DNA of 64,000 nucleotides, from contig NZ_CP061336.1 in NCBI RefSeq assembly GCF_005473905.2, positions 1,286,501-1,350,500 of the forward strand, written 5' to 3'. The translations under genes were made by a program, and so were the position numbers. Below, in pieces: positions 16,264 through 26,095 of this stretch. The notes under the pieces were generated by a model. The model had not been told where the DNA came from. It made no database searches and worked only from the letters and a program-made list of their open reading frames with translations. This stretch comes from Ruminiclostridium herbifermentans. GTDB lineage: Bacteria > Bacillota > Clostridia > Acetivibrionales > DSM-1351. Each line of letters starts with the position of its first letter. Positions within the stretch are counted from its first letter, which is position 1.

Positions 16264-19200
16264 GTGATTGTATTTGATAACATAAATAAAATTGTCAAAG
16301 ACGATATGGAAAATGAAATAAAGAAGAATAGTCGTCTATCAATTGCTGCTGCTTGCTTTTCTATATATGCTTATAAAGAGCTGAAAAAACAGCTTGAAGG
16401 AATTGACGAATTGCGGTTTGTTTTCACGTCACAGGCTTTTACCACTGAAAAAGCAAAAAAAGAAAGACGCGAATTTTATATCCCGCGCCTATCCCGCGAG
16501 CGTAGCCTATACGGCACAGAATTTGAAATTAAGCTCAGGAATGAATTGTCACAAAAAGCTATTGCTAAAGAATGCGCTGATTGGATACGGCGCAAGGTTA
16601 CATTTAAATCAAATGTTACCAGTGAAAATATGGGCGGGTTTATGAATGTTGAAACAGGAAGCAATGTTGTAACATATATGCCCCTTAATGGATTTACAAC
16701 CGTTGATATTGGCTGTGAGCGCGGTAACAATACATACAACATGATTACAAAATTTGAGTCGCCTCATAGCGATGAGTTTATACGATTGTTTGATACAGTA
16801 TGGAAAGATACTTCCAAGTTGCAGGATGTAACTGATGAAGTTCTTGATAGCATAACCGTAGCTTATCGCGAGAACTCTCCTGACTTCATTTATTTTATAA
16901 CACTTTACAATATTTTTAATGAGTTTTTAGAGGATGTTTCCGAGGATGTATTGCCTAATGAAGCGACTGGTTTCAAGGAAAGCAAGATTTGGGGAAAGCT
17001 ATATAACTTTCAGAAAGATGCTGCACTTGCAATCATAAATAAGCTTGAAAAATACAATGGCTGTATTCTAGCTGACAGCGTTGGTTTGGGTAAGACTTTT
17101 ACTGCACTTGCGGTTATAAAATACTACGAGAATCGCAATAAGACGGTTTTAGTACTATGCCCTAAAAAACTGGCTGATAACTGGAATACATATAAAGATA
17201 ACTACGTAAATAATCCAATTGCTGCTGACCGCTTAAATTATGATGTTTTATACCATACTGATTTATCCAGAGATTCGGGTAAGTCAAACGGGCTAGATCT
17301 TAATCGCCTAAATTGGGGTAATTATGATCTTGTTGTAATTGATGAATCTCACAATTTCCGCAATGGTGGCGAGTATTCCGGACCTGATGGCATGCGGGAA
17401 AACCGATATCTTAAACTTTTAAACAAGGTAATTCGTACAGGCGTAAAGACCAAAGTTCTTATGCTGTCAGCTACACCTGTTAATAATCGTTTTTATGATT
17501 TGCGTAATCAGCTACAGCTGGCATACGAAGGTGATACAAGCATAATTGATGAGAAACTTAATACAACGCACTCCATTGATGAGATATTCCGAAATGCACA
17601 GAGGGTATTTAATACATGGAGCAAGTTGCCCCCGGAAAGCAGGACAACAGCTGTTTTGTTACGTATGCTCAACTTTGATTTTTTTGAAGTGTTAGACAGC
17701 GTAACAATTGCGAGGTCAAGAAAGCATATTCAAAAGTATTATAACACCTCAGATATAGGTCAATTTCCAGAAAGATTGAAACCAATATCTCTCAGGCCAA
17801 GCCTTACCGATTTGAATGGAGCAATAAATTACAATCAGATATATGACCTGCTTATGCAGCTCAATCTACATATTTACACGCCTACAGATTACGTGTTTCC
17901 CAGCAAGCTTGACAAATATGTAGATACATCCAAAAATATTAACCAAGCTGGGCGGGAACAAGGTATTCGCCGTTTGATGAGCATTAACCTATTGAAGAGA
18001 TTAGAAAGCTCTGTATTTGCTTTTAATCTGACAGTAAAAAGAATCCTGGAGTTTATTAGGAATACGATTAATGCAATTGATAATTACACGAATGGCGGAT
18101 ATGTACTTGATCTGACTGAAATTGAAGAGACTGAAGATTATGATTTTGATGATCAAAATATGGACTTCTTCTCGGTTGGTAAGAAAGTCAGAATAGACCT
18201 TGCCGATATGGACTACATATCATGGCGAAAAGAACTACAAGCAGATAAGGATACTCTTGAATTACTTTCATTAATGATAGAGGATATTACACCTGACCAT
18301 GATATGAAACTGCAAAAACTGTTTGAAGTTATACGCAGGAAGATTGAAAACCCCATAAATGACGGGAACAAAAAGGTTCTCATATTTACTGCATTTTCGG
18401 ATACAGCAGAATATTTATATGCTAATGTCAGCAAATATGTAAAAATGTATTTTGACCTAAATACTGCAGTCATAACAGGCTCGGTTGATGGCAAAACAAC
18501 AGTGCCAAAGCTTCGTGCTGATCTTAACACAGCACTTACCTGCTTTTCTCCGATTTCAAAGGACAAGCATCTGCTAATGCCTAATAACAAGGACGAAATT
18601 GATATATTAATTGCTACCGACTGTATCTCAGAAGGTCAGAATTTGCAGGACTGTGACTATTGTGTAAACTACGATATTCACTGGAACCCCGTCCGCATTA
18701 TTCAGCGTTTTGGACGTATTGACCGTATAGGAAGCAAAAACAAAGTGATACAGCTTGTTAATTTCTGGCCAGATTTGACATTGGACGACTATATAAACCT
18801 TAAAAGCAGAGTTGAAACCAGGATGAAGATTTCAGTAATGACTTCCACTGGCGATGACGACCTTATTAATGCTGAGGAACAAGGAGATCTTGAATACCGT
18901 AAAGCGCAATTAGAAAGGCTTCAAGAAGAAGTTGTTGATATTGAAGATATGTCTTCCGGTATTTCAATAATGGACTTGGGGCTTAATGAATTTCGCCTTG
19001 ATTTACTTGAATATATTAAGCATCATCCTGATATTGAGAAGGCTCCACATGGTATGAATGCTGTTGTAGCTACAACAGAAGAATACCCTGCTGGTGTTAT
19101 CTATGTCCTTAAGAATATAGATGGTGGTATAAATATCGATAATCAGAATAGATTGCATCCTTTCTATATGGTGTATATTTCAGAGAATGGTGATGTTGTT

Positions 19201-19488
19201 TGCGATCATCTCTCACCAAAGCAAATGCTTGATACAATGCGCTATCTCTGCCGTGGTAAGACTGAGCCTGATGTTAAGCTATGTAAATTAGTTAATAGTG
19301 AAACAAAAGACGGGCGTGATATGTCAAAGTATTCCGAACTATTAGGAGAAGCGATCAATTCTATTATTGATGTCAAAGAAGAAAGTGATATAGACAGCCT
19401 ATTTCACCAAGGGGGTACTACGGCTCTTCTTTCAAATATTACAGGGCTTGATGACTTTGAATTGATATGCTTTATCGTAGTAAAGTGA
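16264..19488 (+). CDS. SNF2-type helicase of a restriction/defence island
   Basis: About 1,074 residues of a superfamily-2 DNA translocase. Motif I DSVGLGKTFTAL is near residue 272, motif II VIDESHNF near 359, motif III LSATPVNN near 402, and motif VI QRFGRIDRIGS near 814. The first ~120 residues resemble the PLD-like N-terminal domain often fused to such helicases, but I see no intact HxK catalytic motif. GGAGGGG (16251-16257) fits the GTG start at 16264; an in-frame TTG at 16249 overlaps it. It sits in line with DUF4391, DUF4365, mod and res genes. It presumably remodels or translocates on invading DNA; the exact role beside a type III system is not established. Confidence 0.85.
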   Translation: MIVFDNINKIVKDDMENEIKKNSRLSIAAACFSIYAYKELKKQLEGIDELRFVFTSQAFTTEKAKKERREFYIPRLSRERSLYGTEFEIKLRNELSQKAIAKECADWIRRKVTFKSNVTSENMGGFMNVETGSNVVTYMPLNGFTTVDIGCERGNNTYNMITKFESPHSDEFIRLFDTVWKDTSKLQDVTDEVLDSITVAYRENSPDFIYFITLYNIFNEFLEDVSEDVLPNEATGFKESKIWGKLYNFQKDAALAIINKLEKYNGCILADSVGLGKTFTALAVIKYYENRNKTVLVLCPKKLADNWNTYKDNYVNNPIAADRLNYDVLYHTDLSRDSGKSNGLDLNRLNWGNYDLVVIDESHNFRNGGEYSGPDGMRENRYLKLLNKVIRTGVKTKVLMLSATPVNNRFYDLRNQLQLAYEGDTSIIDEKLNTTHSIDEIFRNAQRVFNTWSKLPPESRTTAVLLRMLNFDFFEVLDSVTIARSRKHIQKYYNTSDIGQFPERLKPISLRPSLTDLNGAINYNQIYDLLMQLNLHIYTPTDYVFPSKLDKYVDTSKNINQAGREQGIRRLMSINLLKRLESSVFAFNLTVKRILEFIRNTINAIDNYTNGGYVLDLTEIEETEDYDFDDQNMDFFSVGKKVRIDLADMDYISWRKELQADKDTLELLSLMIEDITPDHDMKLQKLFEVIRRKIENPINDGNKKVLIFTAFSDTAEYLYANVSKYVKMYFDLNTAVITGSVDGKTTVPKLRADLNTALTCFSPISKDKHLLMPNNKDEIDILIATDCISEGQNLQDCDYCVNYDIHWNPVRIIQRFGRIDRIGSKNKVIQLVNFWPDLTLDDYINLKSRVETRMKISVMTSTGDDDLINAEEQGDLEYRKAQLERLQEEVVDIEDMSSGISIMDLGLNEFRLDLLEYIKHHPDIEKAPHGMNAVVATTEEYPAGVIYVLKNIDGGINIDNQNRLHPFYMVYISENGDVVCDHLSPKQMLDTMRYLCRGKTEPDVKLCKLVNSETKDGRDMSKYSELLGEAINSIIDVKEESDIDSLFHQGGTTALLSNITGLDDFELICFIVVK

Positions 19489-19498
19489 GGTGTGTTAG

Positions 19499-20170
19499 AT
19501 GCTTGAGCTTCCTTCTTCAACTGCATTTAACAGAAGAATACCTAAACAGAAGTTTTATGAAAATCTTTCAGTAACACCTGAAATTAAGCGGATATTTATC
19601 GAGCAAATATCAGTAATATACTGGCGCAATAAAATTGCTGCGACTACAATGAACATTGGCGCCGGAGAAAATGTTACTGAGTTGGAAGTGTTTGAACTTA
19701 GATTAAATCAGCAGGGTCTGGATACTCGTGTGTTACAGCTTATAGATAGAGAAATACCATATCATATATTATTTCTTTTGTCGTTTAATGGCCTTTACCA
19801 AGCTTGGATAGGATACAAAGAACAGAGTCATACAAAGCAAGGGGTATTCAAGGTTAATAGCTATTACCACACGGATTGGGTAAAACCAGATCAACTTAAT
19901 TTAAAACTAGATGGTCTCAATGTTGATGCTGTATATGATAACTTTATTCGACAGATTGCTGGAGAACGGTTGCTAAGTGCGATTGAGAATACAGGCAAAA
20001 CAACAATTGATTTGAAAGAAGCTATAGAAAGAGATGAAAAGCGTCAGAAGCTAATGAATCAAATAGCGGTGCTGGAGACGAAGATCAATAGGGAAAAGCA
20101 ATTCAATATTCGAGTACAACTTAATGGTGAGTTAAAAAAGTTGAAACAAGAACTGTCTCAGTTAAAATAA
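19499..20170 (+). CDS. DUF4391 family protein
   Basis: 223 residues, recognised as DUF4391-like from the start (LPSSTAFNRRIPKQKFYENL) and EIPYHILFLLSFNGLYQAWIG. The last ~45 residues are a lysine/glutamate-rich coiled coil (INREKQFNIRVQLNGELKKL). No catalytic motif is apparent. The family is repeatedly found beside SNF2-like helicases and type III methylases, but its biochemical role is unknown to me. AGGTGTG provides a modest ribosome site for ATG 19499, ten bases after the helicase stop. A structural or adaptor subunit is the natural guess. Confidence 0.75.
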   Translation: MLELPSSTAFNRRIPKQKFYENLSVTPEIKRIFIEQISVIYWRNKIAATTMNIGAGENVTELEVFELRLNQQGLDTRVLQLIDREIPYHILFLLSFNGLYQAWIGYKEQSHTKQGVFKVNSYYHTDWVKPDQLNLKLDGLNVDAVYDNFIRQIAGERLLSAIENTGKTTIDLKEAIERDEKRQKLMNQIAVLETKINREKQFNIRVQLNGELKKLKQELSQLK

Positions 20171-20185
20171 AAGGGGGTGCTATAA

Positions 20186-21991
20186 ATGGATATTGAAAAA
20201 GTAGCGACAGCAGAAATTGTCCGACAAATTTCCAAAACAGATTATTTGGCTCCGTTTATTAATGACGGCGACAAGGAACCATCGTGGGATGGTGCTATAT
20301 ATACATACTCCCGAAGTTCAAAAAAAGTCGATGAACTATTAGGTAGAGTTCCAGTACAGGTTAAAGGTCATCTTGATAATAACTTTTTAAATGAAACAAT
20401 CTCTTACACTGTTCGTGTGGCCGATTTACGTAACTACTTGACAGAGTGTGGGACTGTATATTTTGTTGTATATATAAACGATGATGGAGATTGTAAAATA
20501 TATTATGCCAATTTGCTTCCATTTGTATTAAAGCGACTTTTAAAAGATATCGGAAATCAGAAAACAAAGAATATTTCATTATCTGCTTTTCCTACAAATA
20601 AAGCTGATATTTCAAATATATTCTTAAATTTTGTCAGAGATAGAAAAAAGCAACTTACCACAATAGGTGCAGATATAATCTCATATGATGAAGTAGTCAA
20701 ATCTGGAGGCCTAAAGGAATTAAACTTTGGGTTTACAGATATCAATCGTAAACTTACAGAGCCGTTTGGCTATATGTTCAAACATGGCTTTTACCTGTAT
20801 GCGACGCTTAATCATGGGATAACTGTTCCAATCGAACACATATCCAGCATAGAAATGGCAAGTGCTGTCCTAAGAGCCCCTGTAATGTGTAATGGCACCA
20901 AGTACTATGATCAATACAGTTTAGTACACAAGAAGGATGGCGTTAGTGAGTTCCATTTTGGGAAAAGTTCGGTATATATCATTGACACCAGAAATCATAT
21001 TGGCAAATTCAACTTTACTCTTGCAGGAAATCTTTCTGAAAGAATAACTGATGAGAGCTTTATAATAGATGCTATTGAAAGTGGCTCGTTTTCTATTAAT
21101 GGAGTAGAAATCTCATTATCATCATCAAAGAAGGAGGAAGTTGACAGCTTTCAAATTGAGGATAGAAAAATTCATCTTCAGCAACTACGGAGAATTAAAA
21201 AAGTATTGACACAACTGAAAGTATCAGAAGAATTGGATTGCGACAACTTAACCGAAAATGATTTACAGAACTTAAATATGTTAGTTGTTGCTTTTGATGA
21301 ACAAAAACCTGTTTCAATCAATGTCCTACCTGATTCTCCACCTTTTGGTCATTTGACAGTTGCAAATTTGAAGATAATGTTAAGTTTTAGCAAAGACGCA
21401 GATAGCGGACTTCATTGGCTATACAGTTTTTTTGACTCCCCATTAGATTTTCGGGCAACTGATGAGAACGGAAATGAAATAAAATCTTCGGTGTATGTAC
21501 TATTAAGCAAGGAAAACTTTATTACACTAAGCAACATCGATTACGATGCCCTTTTTAGGGCTATCACTTCAGTGCCATGTTCTGAGATTTATTGTGGGCA
21601 AGTTACGCAACTCTTGTTAAATATGCTACTTGCTTATGATGAGAAAAAGCCAGAAGATCAACGTTTGCTACGGTATTCACATATGATTGCAGAATGGCTA
21701 TTGTCCGACGACAATGAAACTCCTTACGAAATACGTCAGCTTAATTATCTGCAAATTATAAAGAGGGAACGTGAGTTTTCAGTGAAAGAATTAAAAGAGT
21801 TATATTCAATCATTGAAAGTGGGTCTGTGCGAGAAGATATTCTTGTCGGTACTTACTTATTACTTGACAATCAACCTGCTGCTGAGCTTCATTTTGAAAG
21901 GTTAGAGCCAGAGCTTCAGAATAACTTTAAAAACTACCCTATTTATATGTTTTGGAAAAAAACAAAGGAGGACAGGAAGACTAATGAATAA
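20186..21991 (+). CDS. DUF4365 domain protein, predicted PD-(D/E)XK nuclease-like
   Basis: 601 residues. The N-terminal ~150 match DUF4365, a predicted PD-(D/E)XK nuclease fold: Glu10, Asp35 in SWDGAIY, and VPVQVKG with Gln58 and Lys60 form a plausible active site. The remaining ~450 residues are not recognised and look like a helical, possibly repeat-containing, sensor region. GGGGG lies before ATG 20186, and the gene overlaps mod by eight bases, so it belongs tightly to the operon. It probably adds a second nuclease to the type III system. The nuclease call rests on fold-level motifs only. Confidence 0.7.
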   Translation: MDIEKVATAEIVRQISKTDYLAPFINDGDKEPSWDGAIYTYSRSSKKVDELLGRVPVQVKGHLDNNFLNETISYTVRVADLRNYLTECGTVYFVVYINDDGDCKIYYANLLPFVLKRLLKDIGNQKTKNISLSAFPTNKADISNIFLNFVRDRKKQLTTIGADIISYDEVVKSGGLKELNFGFTDINRKLTEPFGYMFKHGFYLYATLNHGITVPIEHISSIEMASAVLRAPVMCNGTKYYDQYSLVHKKDGVSEFHFGKSSVYIIDTRNHIGKFNFTLAGNLSERITDESFIIDAIESGSFSINGVEISLSSSKKEEVDSFQIEDRKIHLQQLRRIKKVLTQLKVSEELDCDNLTENDLQNLNMLVVAFDEQKPVSINVLPDSPPFGHLTVANLKIMLSFSKDADSGLHWLYSFFDSPLDFRATDENGNEIKSSVYVLLSKENFITLSNIDYDALFRAITSVPCSEIYCGQVTQLLLNMLLAYDEKKPEDQRLLRYSHMIAEWLLSDDNETPYEIRQLNYLQIIKREREFSVKELKELYSIIESGSVREDILVGTYLLLDNQPAAELHFERLEPELQNNFKNYPIYMFWKKTKEDRKTNE

Positions 21992-23274
21992 AATGCGAAT
22001 GGAGTCTTTAGACTTAACAAGTGAGAATATTGAGAAAATTGGGAAATTATTCCCTAATGTGATTACTGAATCTCGTGATGAAAACGGCAAGCTTAAAAAA
22101 GCAATTAATTTTGACATGTTGCGGCAAATTCTGAGTTCTGATGTATTGGATGGTGATGAAGCATATGAGTTTACTTGGGTAGGTAAAAAGGCTGCTATGG
22201 CTGAAGCAGGAAAGCCTATCCGCAAAACTTTGCGCCCTTGCAAGGAAGAAAGTAAGAATTGGGACACCACTCAGAACCTTTATATTGAGGGAGATAACCT
22301 TGATGTTTTAAAGCTATTGCAGGAAAGTTATCTCGGAAAGGTAAAGCTTATATACATAGATCCTCCTTATAACACAGGTCATGATTTCATATATAGAGAT
22401 TCGTTTGATATAGATGTGGATGATTATATGGAAGCAAAAGGATTATTCGATGAAAACGAAAACCGTCTATTCCAAAATAGTGAAAGTAACGGGCGATTTC
22501 ATTCAGATTGGTGTTCAATGATTTTTTCGAGGCTTATCCTTGCGAGAAATTTACTTTCAAGTGATGGTGTTATTTTTATTTCTATAGACAGTAATGAGCA
22601 GGCAAACCTAAAGAAAATATGTGATGAAGTTTTTGGCGAGAGTTGCTTTGTTTGTTCCGCGATTTGGAGGTCTTCTGACAACAGTAATAATGATGCGAAG
22701 CAATTTTCCAATGACCATAATGATACGTTAATATATTCAAAACAACCATTATGGCAACCACAAAAACAGAGCGATGATAGTAAGCGTACACATTTTAAAA
22801 ACCCTGATAATGATCCGCGAGGGCCTTGGTTTGATGGCAATCCACTTAATTCTCCCAATTATCGGGAGAATCTTGTTTACGATATTGTTTCCCCCCAAGG
22901 AATAGTAATAAAGCCACCAAAAAACGGATGGAGGTGGTCAAAAGAAACATTAGAAGAAAAAATGAAAACAGGCGAAATACGCTTTACTGAAGATGGAAGG
23001 AGTATAAGACGAAGAACATACCTTTGTGATATGGAAGGTTTACCACCTTCTTCCTTGTGGATTGATTTAGAAAAAACAGGACATAACAGGCAGGCGAAAT
23101 ACGAGCTATTAAAGCTTCTACCAGAAAACGTTTTTGACACTCCTAAGCCCGTCCGTCTGATCAAATATATCATTAGTTTAGTACAAGATAATAAAGATGC
23201 TATCATATTGGATTTTTTCAGTGGATCAGGAACAACCGCTGATGCAGTAATGCAGCTTAACTCTGAGGACGGTG
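21984..23274 (+). pseudogene. mod: Type III DNA methyltransferase (Mod), 5' part, split by an IS
   Basis: Adenine methyltransferase subunit of a type III restriction-modification system, here cut short. 430 native codons remain. They include DPPYNTG (catalytic motif IV, Asp126), the central target-recognition part, and FFSGSGTT (AdoMet-binding motif I, near residue 411); this order is the beta class used by type III Mods. The frame then enters the IS and stops at once (Val-stop). Joining 21984-23274 to 25458-26077 restores one frame of 636 codons, the normal Mod length. The C-terminal third is missing from any product, so methylation and Mod-dependent cleavage are probably lost. Confidence 0.92.
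23268..23274. repeat. Left copy of 7-bp target-site duplication
   Basis: GACGGTG occurs here and at 25451-25457, exactly flanking the IS. In mod it encodes Asp-Gly-(Gly/Val). Seven bases lies within the 4-8 range typical of IS21-family elements. Confidence 0.88.
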
Positions 23275-23328
23275 TATAAACTGTCAAGGAAAAATGTATA
23301 AAAAGTATTAAATAATTATGTACAACTA
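23275..23328. repeat. IS21 left terminal repeat region
   Basis: Begins TATAAACTGTC and contains ATGTATAAAAA and ATGTACAAC. It aligns with the reverse complement of 25398-25450 over most of its length with mismatches. Confidence 0.7.
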
Positions 23329-24078
23329 TTCTCCTTGCTTCATATGATCCTTTAATCTGTATGACTTTCCAGATATAGATATTACATGTGCATGGTGCAA
23401 TACCCTGTCAAGTATTGCATTGGCTACAACTGCGTCATAGAATACACCATCCCATTCGTTGAAATTCATGTTTGTTGTAAGAATGGTACTTTTTCTCTCA
23501 TATCTCATATCTATAAGCTGAAAAAACATATTAGAATCTTCTTTATCAATGGGTAAGTAGCCAAGTTCATCAATGATAAGTAGTCTGTAATGGCAGAAGT
23601 GTCTGAGTCTTACATCAAGTCTGTTTTCCAGTTTTGCTTTCTTTAGTTGCTGCAATAAATCATGACATTTGATAAAATATGTGCTAGTACGTTTCTTTGC
23701 TGCAGCTATTCCTATTGATGTTGCCAGATGAGTCTTTCCAACACCACTTGGACCAAGAAATACTATATTCTCATTTCTTTCAAGAAAACCAAGCGTGCAA
23801 AGTTCTTGTATTTCTTGCTGATTTACTGACGGCTGAAAATTGAAATCATAATCTTTCAATTCCTTTACAAAAGGAAATGCTGCTGCTTTAATCATAGATC
23901 TAGATGCTTTGGCCTCCTTAAAATCAACTTCGTAATTACTAAGTCTCAGTAGTCCTTCTGTAAACGAAAGATTGTTGGATGTCACAAAATTAGATATTTC
24001 ATCAAGATGAATTACCATTTGCCCAAGACCAAGAATTTCCATGTTCCGGCATAGCTGGTTGTATGTACTGTTATTCAT
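23326..24078 (-). CDS. istB: IS21-family helper ATPase IstB
   Basis: 250-residue AAA+ ATPase that assists IstA in target selection and strand transfer. Walker A FLGPSGVGKTH is near residue 108 and Walker B LLIIDELGYLP near 168. Length is typical. GGAGAAG precedes the ATG ending at 24078. Its first codons overlap the end of istA by eight bases, so translation is coupled. No damage is visible. Confidence 0.95.
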   Translation of the reverse strand: MNNSTYNQLCRNMEILGLGQMVIHLDEISNFVTSNNLSFTEGLLRLSNYEVDFKEAKASRSMIKAAAFPFVKELKDYDFNFQPSVNQQEIQELCTLGFLERNENIVFLGPSGVGKTHLATSIGIAAAKKRTSTYFIKCHDLLQQLKKAKLENRLDVRLRHFCHYRLLIIDELGYLPIDKEDSNMFFQLIDMRYERKSTILTTNMNFNEWDGVFYDAVVANAILDRVLHHAHVISISGKSYRLKDHMKQGE

Positions 24079-25363
24079 AACTATATACTTCTCCTATAAC
24101 CTGTAAGTTTTCTTTTGCCCGCTCATTTATATTTTCTTCCTTAAATGCATGCGATTTTCTTGCTATAGCAGTATAGTGTTCTGTAAAATAATTTAGTTTC
24201 TTTTTACTAAGGGTATGGATAGTTATTAATTCCATGTTATAATAAACATGTATGTAACCATCATACACTTGTAAAGTAAGAGTTTTTCCAATGTATTCTG
24301 GTGGTACAGAATACTGGCATTCATTATGGTTGAACATGCTGGATGAATTTACTTTTACTTTATGTGGAGTTATTTGATAAGGCTTTCTTATGGTATCGGC
24401 TGGTAAGCTTCCTAAGAAAGCTTTTTCCTTGTTGAAATACATTAATGGAATACGACCTGTACCTTGATTTACCTGCATGTTTACTCTGTTATTTATTCGT
24501 GTGACCAACTCATTAAGTTCCTTGTAATCAAGTTTTCCATTGTAGGCTCTTATCTCATCAAGTAGTTTCATTGGTGCTTCTACTTTGGCTTTTGTTCTTG
24601 GTCTTCCTGCAATACAAGGGTGCACCTTAAAACCATAATCATCCGCAAACTGCTTAAATTTTATATTTATTTTCCCTTCTGTATACTCTGTTCTTGGCTC
24701 ATCCATAACTGTTTTCATATTATCGGTGACAATCTCACTTGGAACACCTCCAAACGTGTTAAACGCATCATCAAGGAATGAAAATAATATGTCCTGTGTT
24801 TTTGATAGAGATACCCTGTATACTCTAAAACGTGAGTATGACAGCAATAATACAAATATGTTTACTTCTATTATTTCACCTGTTGAAAGAGTAAATCGTA
24901 TAGACTCTTTCCAGTCTAGTTGTGCTTGTTGACCCATTCCTGTTTCATAACGTATGGTTACGTTATTTGCGTTTGAAGGTCTGCTTTTTTTGAAATATGA
25001 GTCTAGTTCAGGATATTTTCTTAGATAGTAGCAGAAATTCACATAAGACCCTTCATAAGAATGATTGTCTACTAGGTATTGCCATAAAACTCTTCTGTAA
25101 TAAAATATCTGCTGGCTGTTATCAGATAGAAGCTCTGCGATAATGTCATAGTAAGCAGTGATACAATTCACGCATTCTCTGGATTTGGCCTTATGAAAGC
25201 CATTAATGTATTTATCAACTGTACGCCTATCGACATCAAGTTCCCTTGCGATCTGGCTTTTATTAACCTTCAATGTTGTGTCCTCCATAAATGGTTTTAA
25301 CTTATAAAGATCCTTGACAGTTTGAATATTTAAATCTGTTATGATACTACTTTTGATAATCAT
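24071..25363 (-). CDS. istA: IS21-family transposase IstA
   Basis: 430-residue DDE transposase. An N-terminal helix-turn-helix (KSQIARELDVDRRTVDKYI, residues ~34-52) is followed by the integrase-like core. The acidic residues are likely Asp in QLDWKESI, Asp in IVTDNMK and Glu in TKAKVEAP. A small beta-rich C-terminal domain follows. AAAAGGAG precedes the ATG ending at 25363. Complete, and read opposite to the mod gene it interrupts. Confidence 0.95.
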   Translation of the reverse strand: MIIKSSIITDLNIQTVKDLYKLKPFMEDTTLKVNKSQIARELDVDRRTVDKYINGFHKAKSRECVNCITAYYDIIAELLSDNSQQIFYYRRVLWQYLVDNHSYEGSYVNFCYYLRKYPELDSYFKKSRPSNANNVTIRYETGMGQQAQLDWKESIRFTLSTGEIIEVNIFVLLLSYSRFRVYRVSLSKTQDILFSFLDDAFNTFGGVPSEIVTDNMKTVMDEPRTEYTEGKINIKFKQFADDYGFKVHPCIAGRPRTKAKVEAPMKLLDEIRAYNGKLDYKELNELVTRINNRVNMQVNQGTGRIPLMYFNKEKAFLGSLPADTIRKPYQITPHKVKVNSSSMFNHNECQYSVPPEYIGKTLTLQVYDGYIHVYYNMELITIHTLSKKKLNYFTEHYTAIARKSHAFKEENINERAKENLQVIGEVYSYE

Positions 25364-25397
25364 TAGGGTATCTCCTTTTGTACCCTGTAATCATACC

Positions 25398-25450
25398 ATT
25401 TGTACATTTTTATTTAATATTATTTGTACATTATTAATTATAACTTTATA
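25398..25450. repeat. IS21 right terminal repeat region
   Basis: On the minus strand it begins TATAAAGTTATAATT and contains two copies of AATGTACAAAT, mirroring the other end of the element. Confidence 0.7.
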
Positions 25451-25457
25451 GACGGTG
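25451..25457. repeat. Right copy of 7-bp target-site duplication
   Basis: GACGGTG, matching 23268-23274. Removing the IS and one copy restores the mod frame as Asp-Gly-Gly-Arg-Arg-Lys. Confidence 0.88.
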
Positions 25458-26077
25458 GTAGACGTAAGTTCATTATGATTCAATTACCTGAAGACCTTGA
25501 TGAAAGCTATGCTAAGGCCTCTAATGATAAGAAAACAATACTTGCGAATGCTATTAAATTATGTGATACCCTTGGCGTAAAGCACAAGCTTTCAGAAATT
25601 GCAAAAGAACGTATCCGTCGTGCTGGCGAAAAAATAATAGAGGAAGCTGGACTTACGGCTCAAAATCTCGACATAGGTTTCCGTGTATTTAAACTTGATT
25701 CTTCCAACATGAAGGATGTCTATTACAGCGCAGCTGAATATAATCAAGCAATGTTGGATCATCTGACCAGTAACATTAAAGAAGATCGAACTGAACTTGA
25801 TTTACTTTTTGGCTGTCTGTTGGAATGGGGTCTTCCACTTTCAATGCCCTATACCAGTGAGGAAATCAACGGTGTGACAATTCATACATATAATGATGGT
25901 GATCTTATTGCATGTTTTGCAGAGAATGTTCCAGAAAATGTGGTTCTTGAAATTGCCAAGCGTCAGCCTCTGCGTGCTGTTTTTCGTGACAGTAGCTTCG
26001 CGAGCTCTCCAGCGAAGATAAACGTAGAGGAAATCTTCAAGCTGATTGCACCTAATACCAGTGTGAAGGTGCTATAA
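25458..26077 (+). pseudogene. mod: Type III DNA methyltransferase (Mod), 3' part
   Basis: About 206 codons that continue mod after the IS: RKFIMIQLPEDLDESYA, then AIKLCDTLGVKHKLSEIAKERIRRAG, then the Mod C-terminal region ending at TAA 26077. The first part is a standard Mod segment that follows FFSGSGTT in intact homologues. An in-frame ATG upstream at 25424 lies in the IS and has no good ribosome site, so a stable separate product is unlikely. The res gene follows after 18 bases. Confidence 0.88.
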
Positions 26078-26095
26078 GCAGAAAGGAGAGCCACG

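Larger units (their letters stand above)
23275..25450 (-). mobile_element. IS21-family insertion sequence interrupting mod
   Basis: 2,176-base element with the istA-istB pair on the minus strand, inserted in mod and flanked by GACGGTG. The ends are imperfect inverted repeats of about 50 bases. Read inward, both start TATAAA and then carry copies of ATGTA[CT]AA and TATTAAATAA, the multiple transposase-binding repeats usual in this family. Both genes are intact, so the element may still be active. Length and gene order are normal. Confidence 0.93.
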
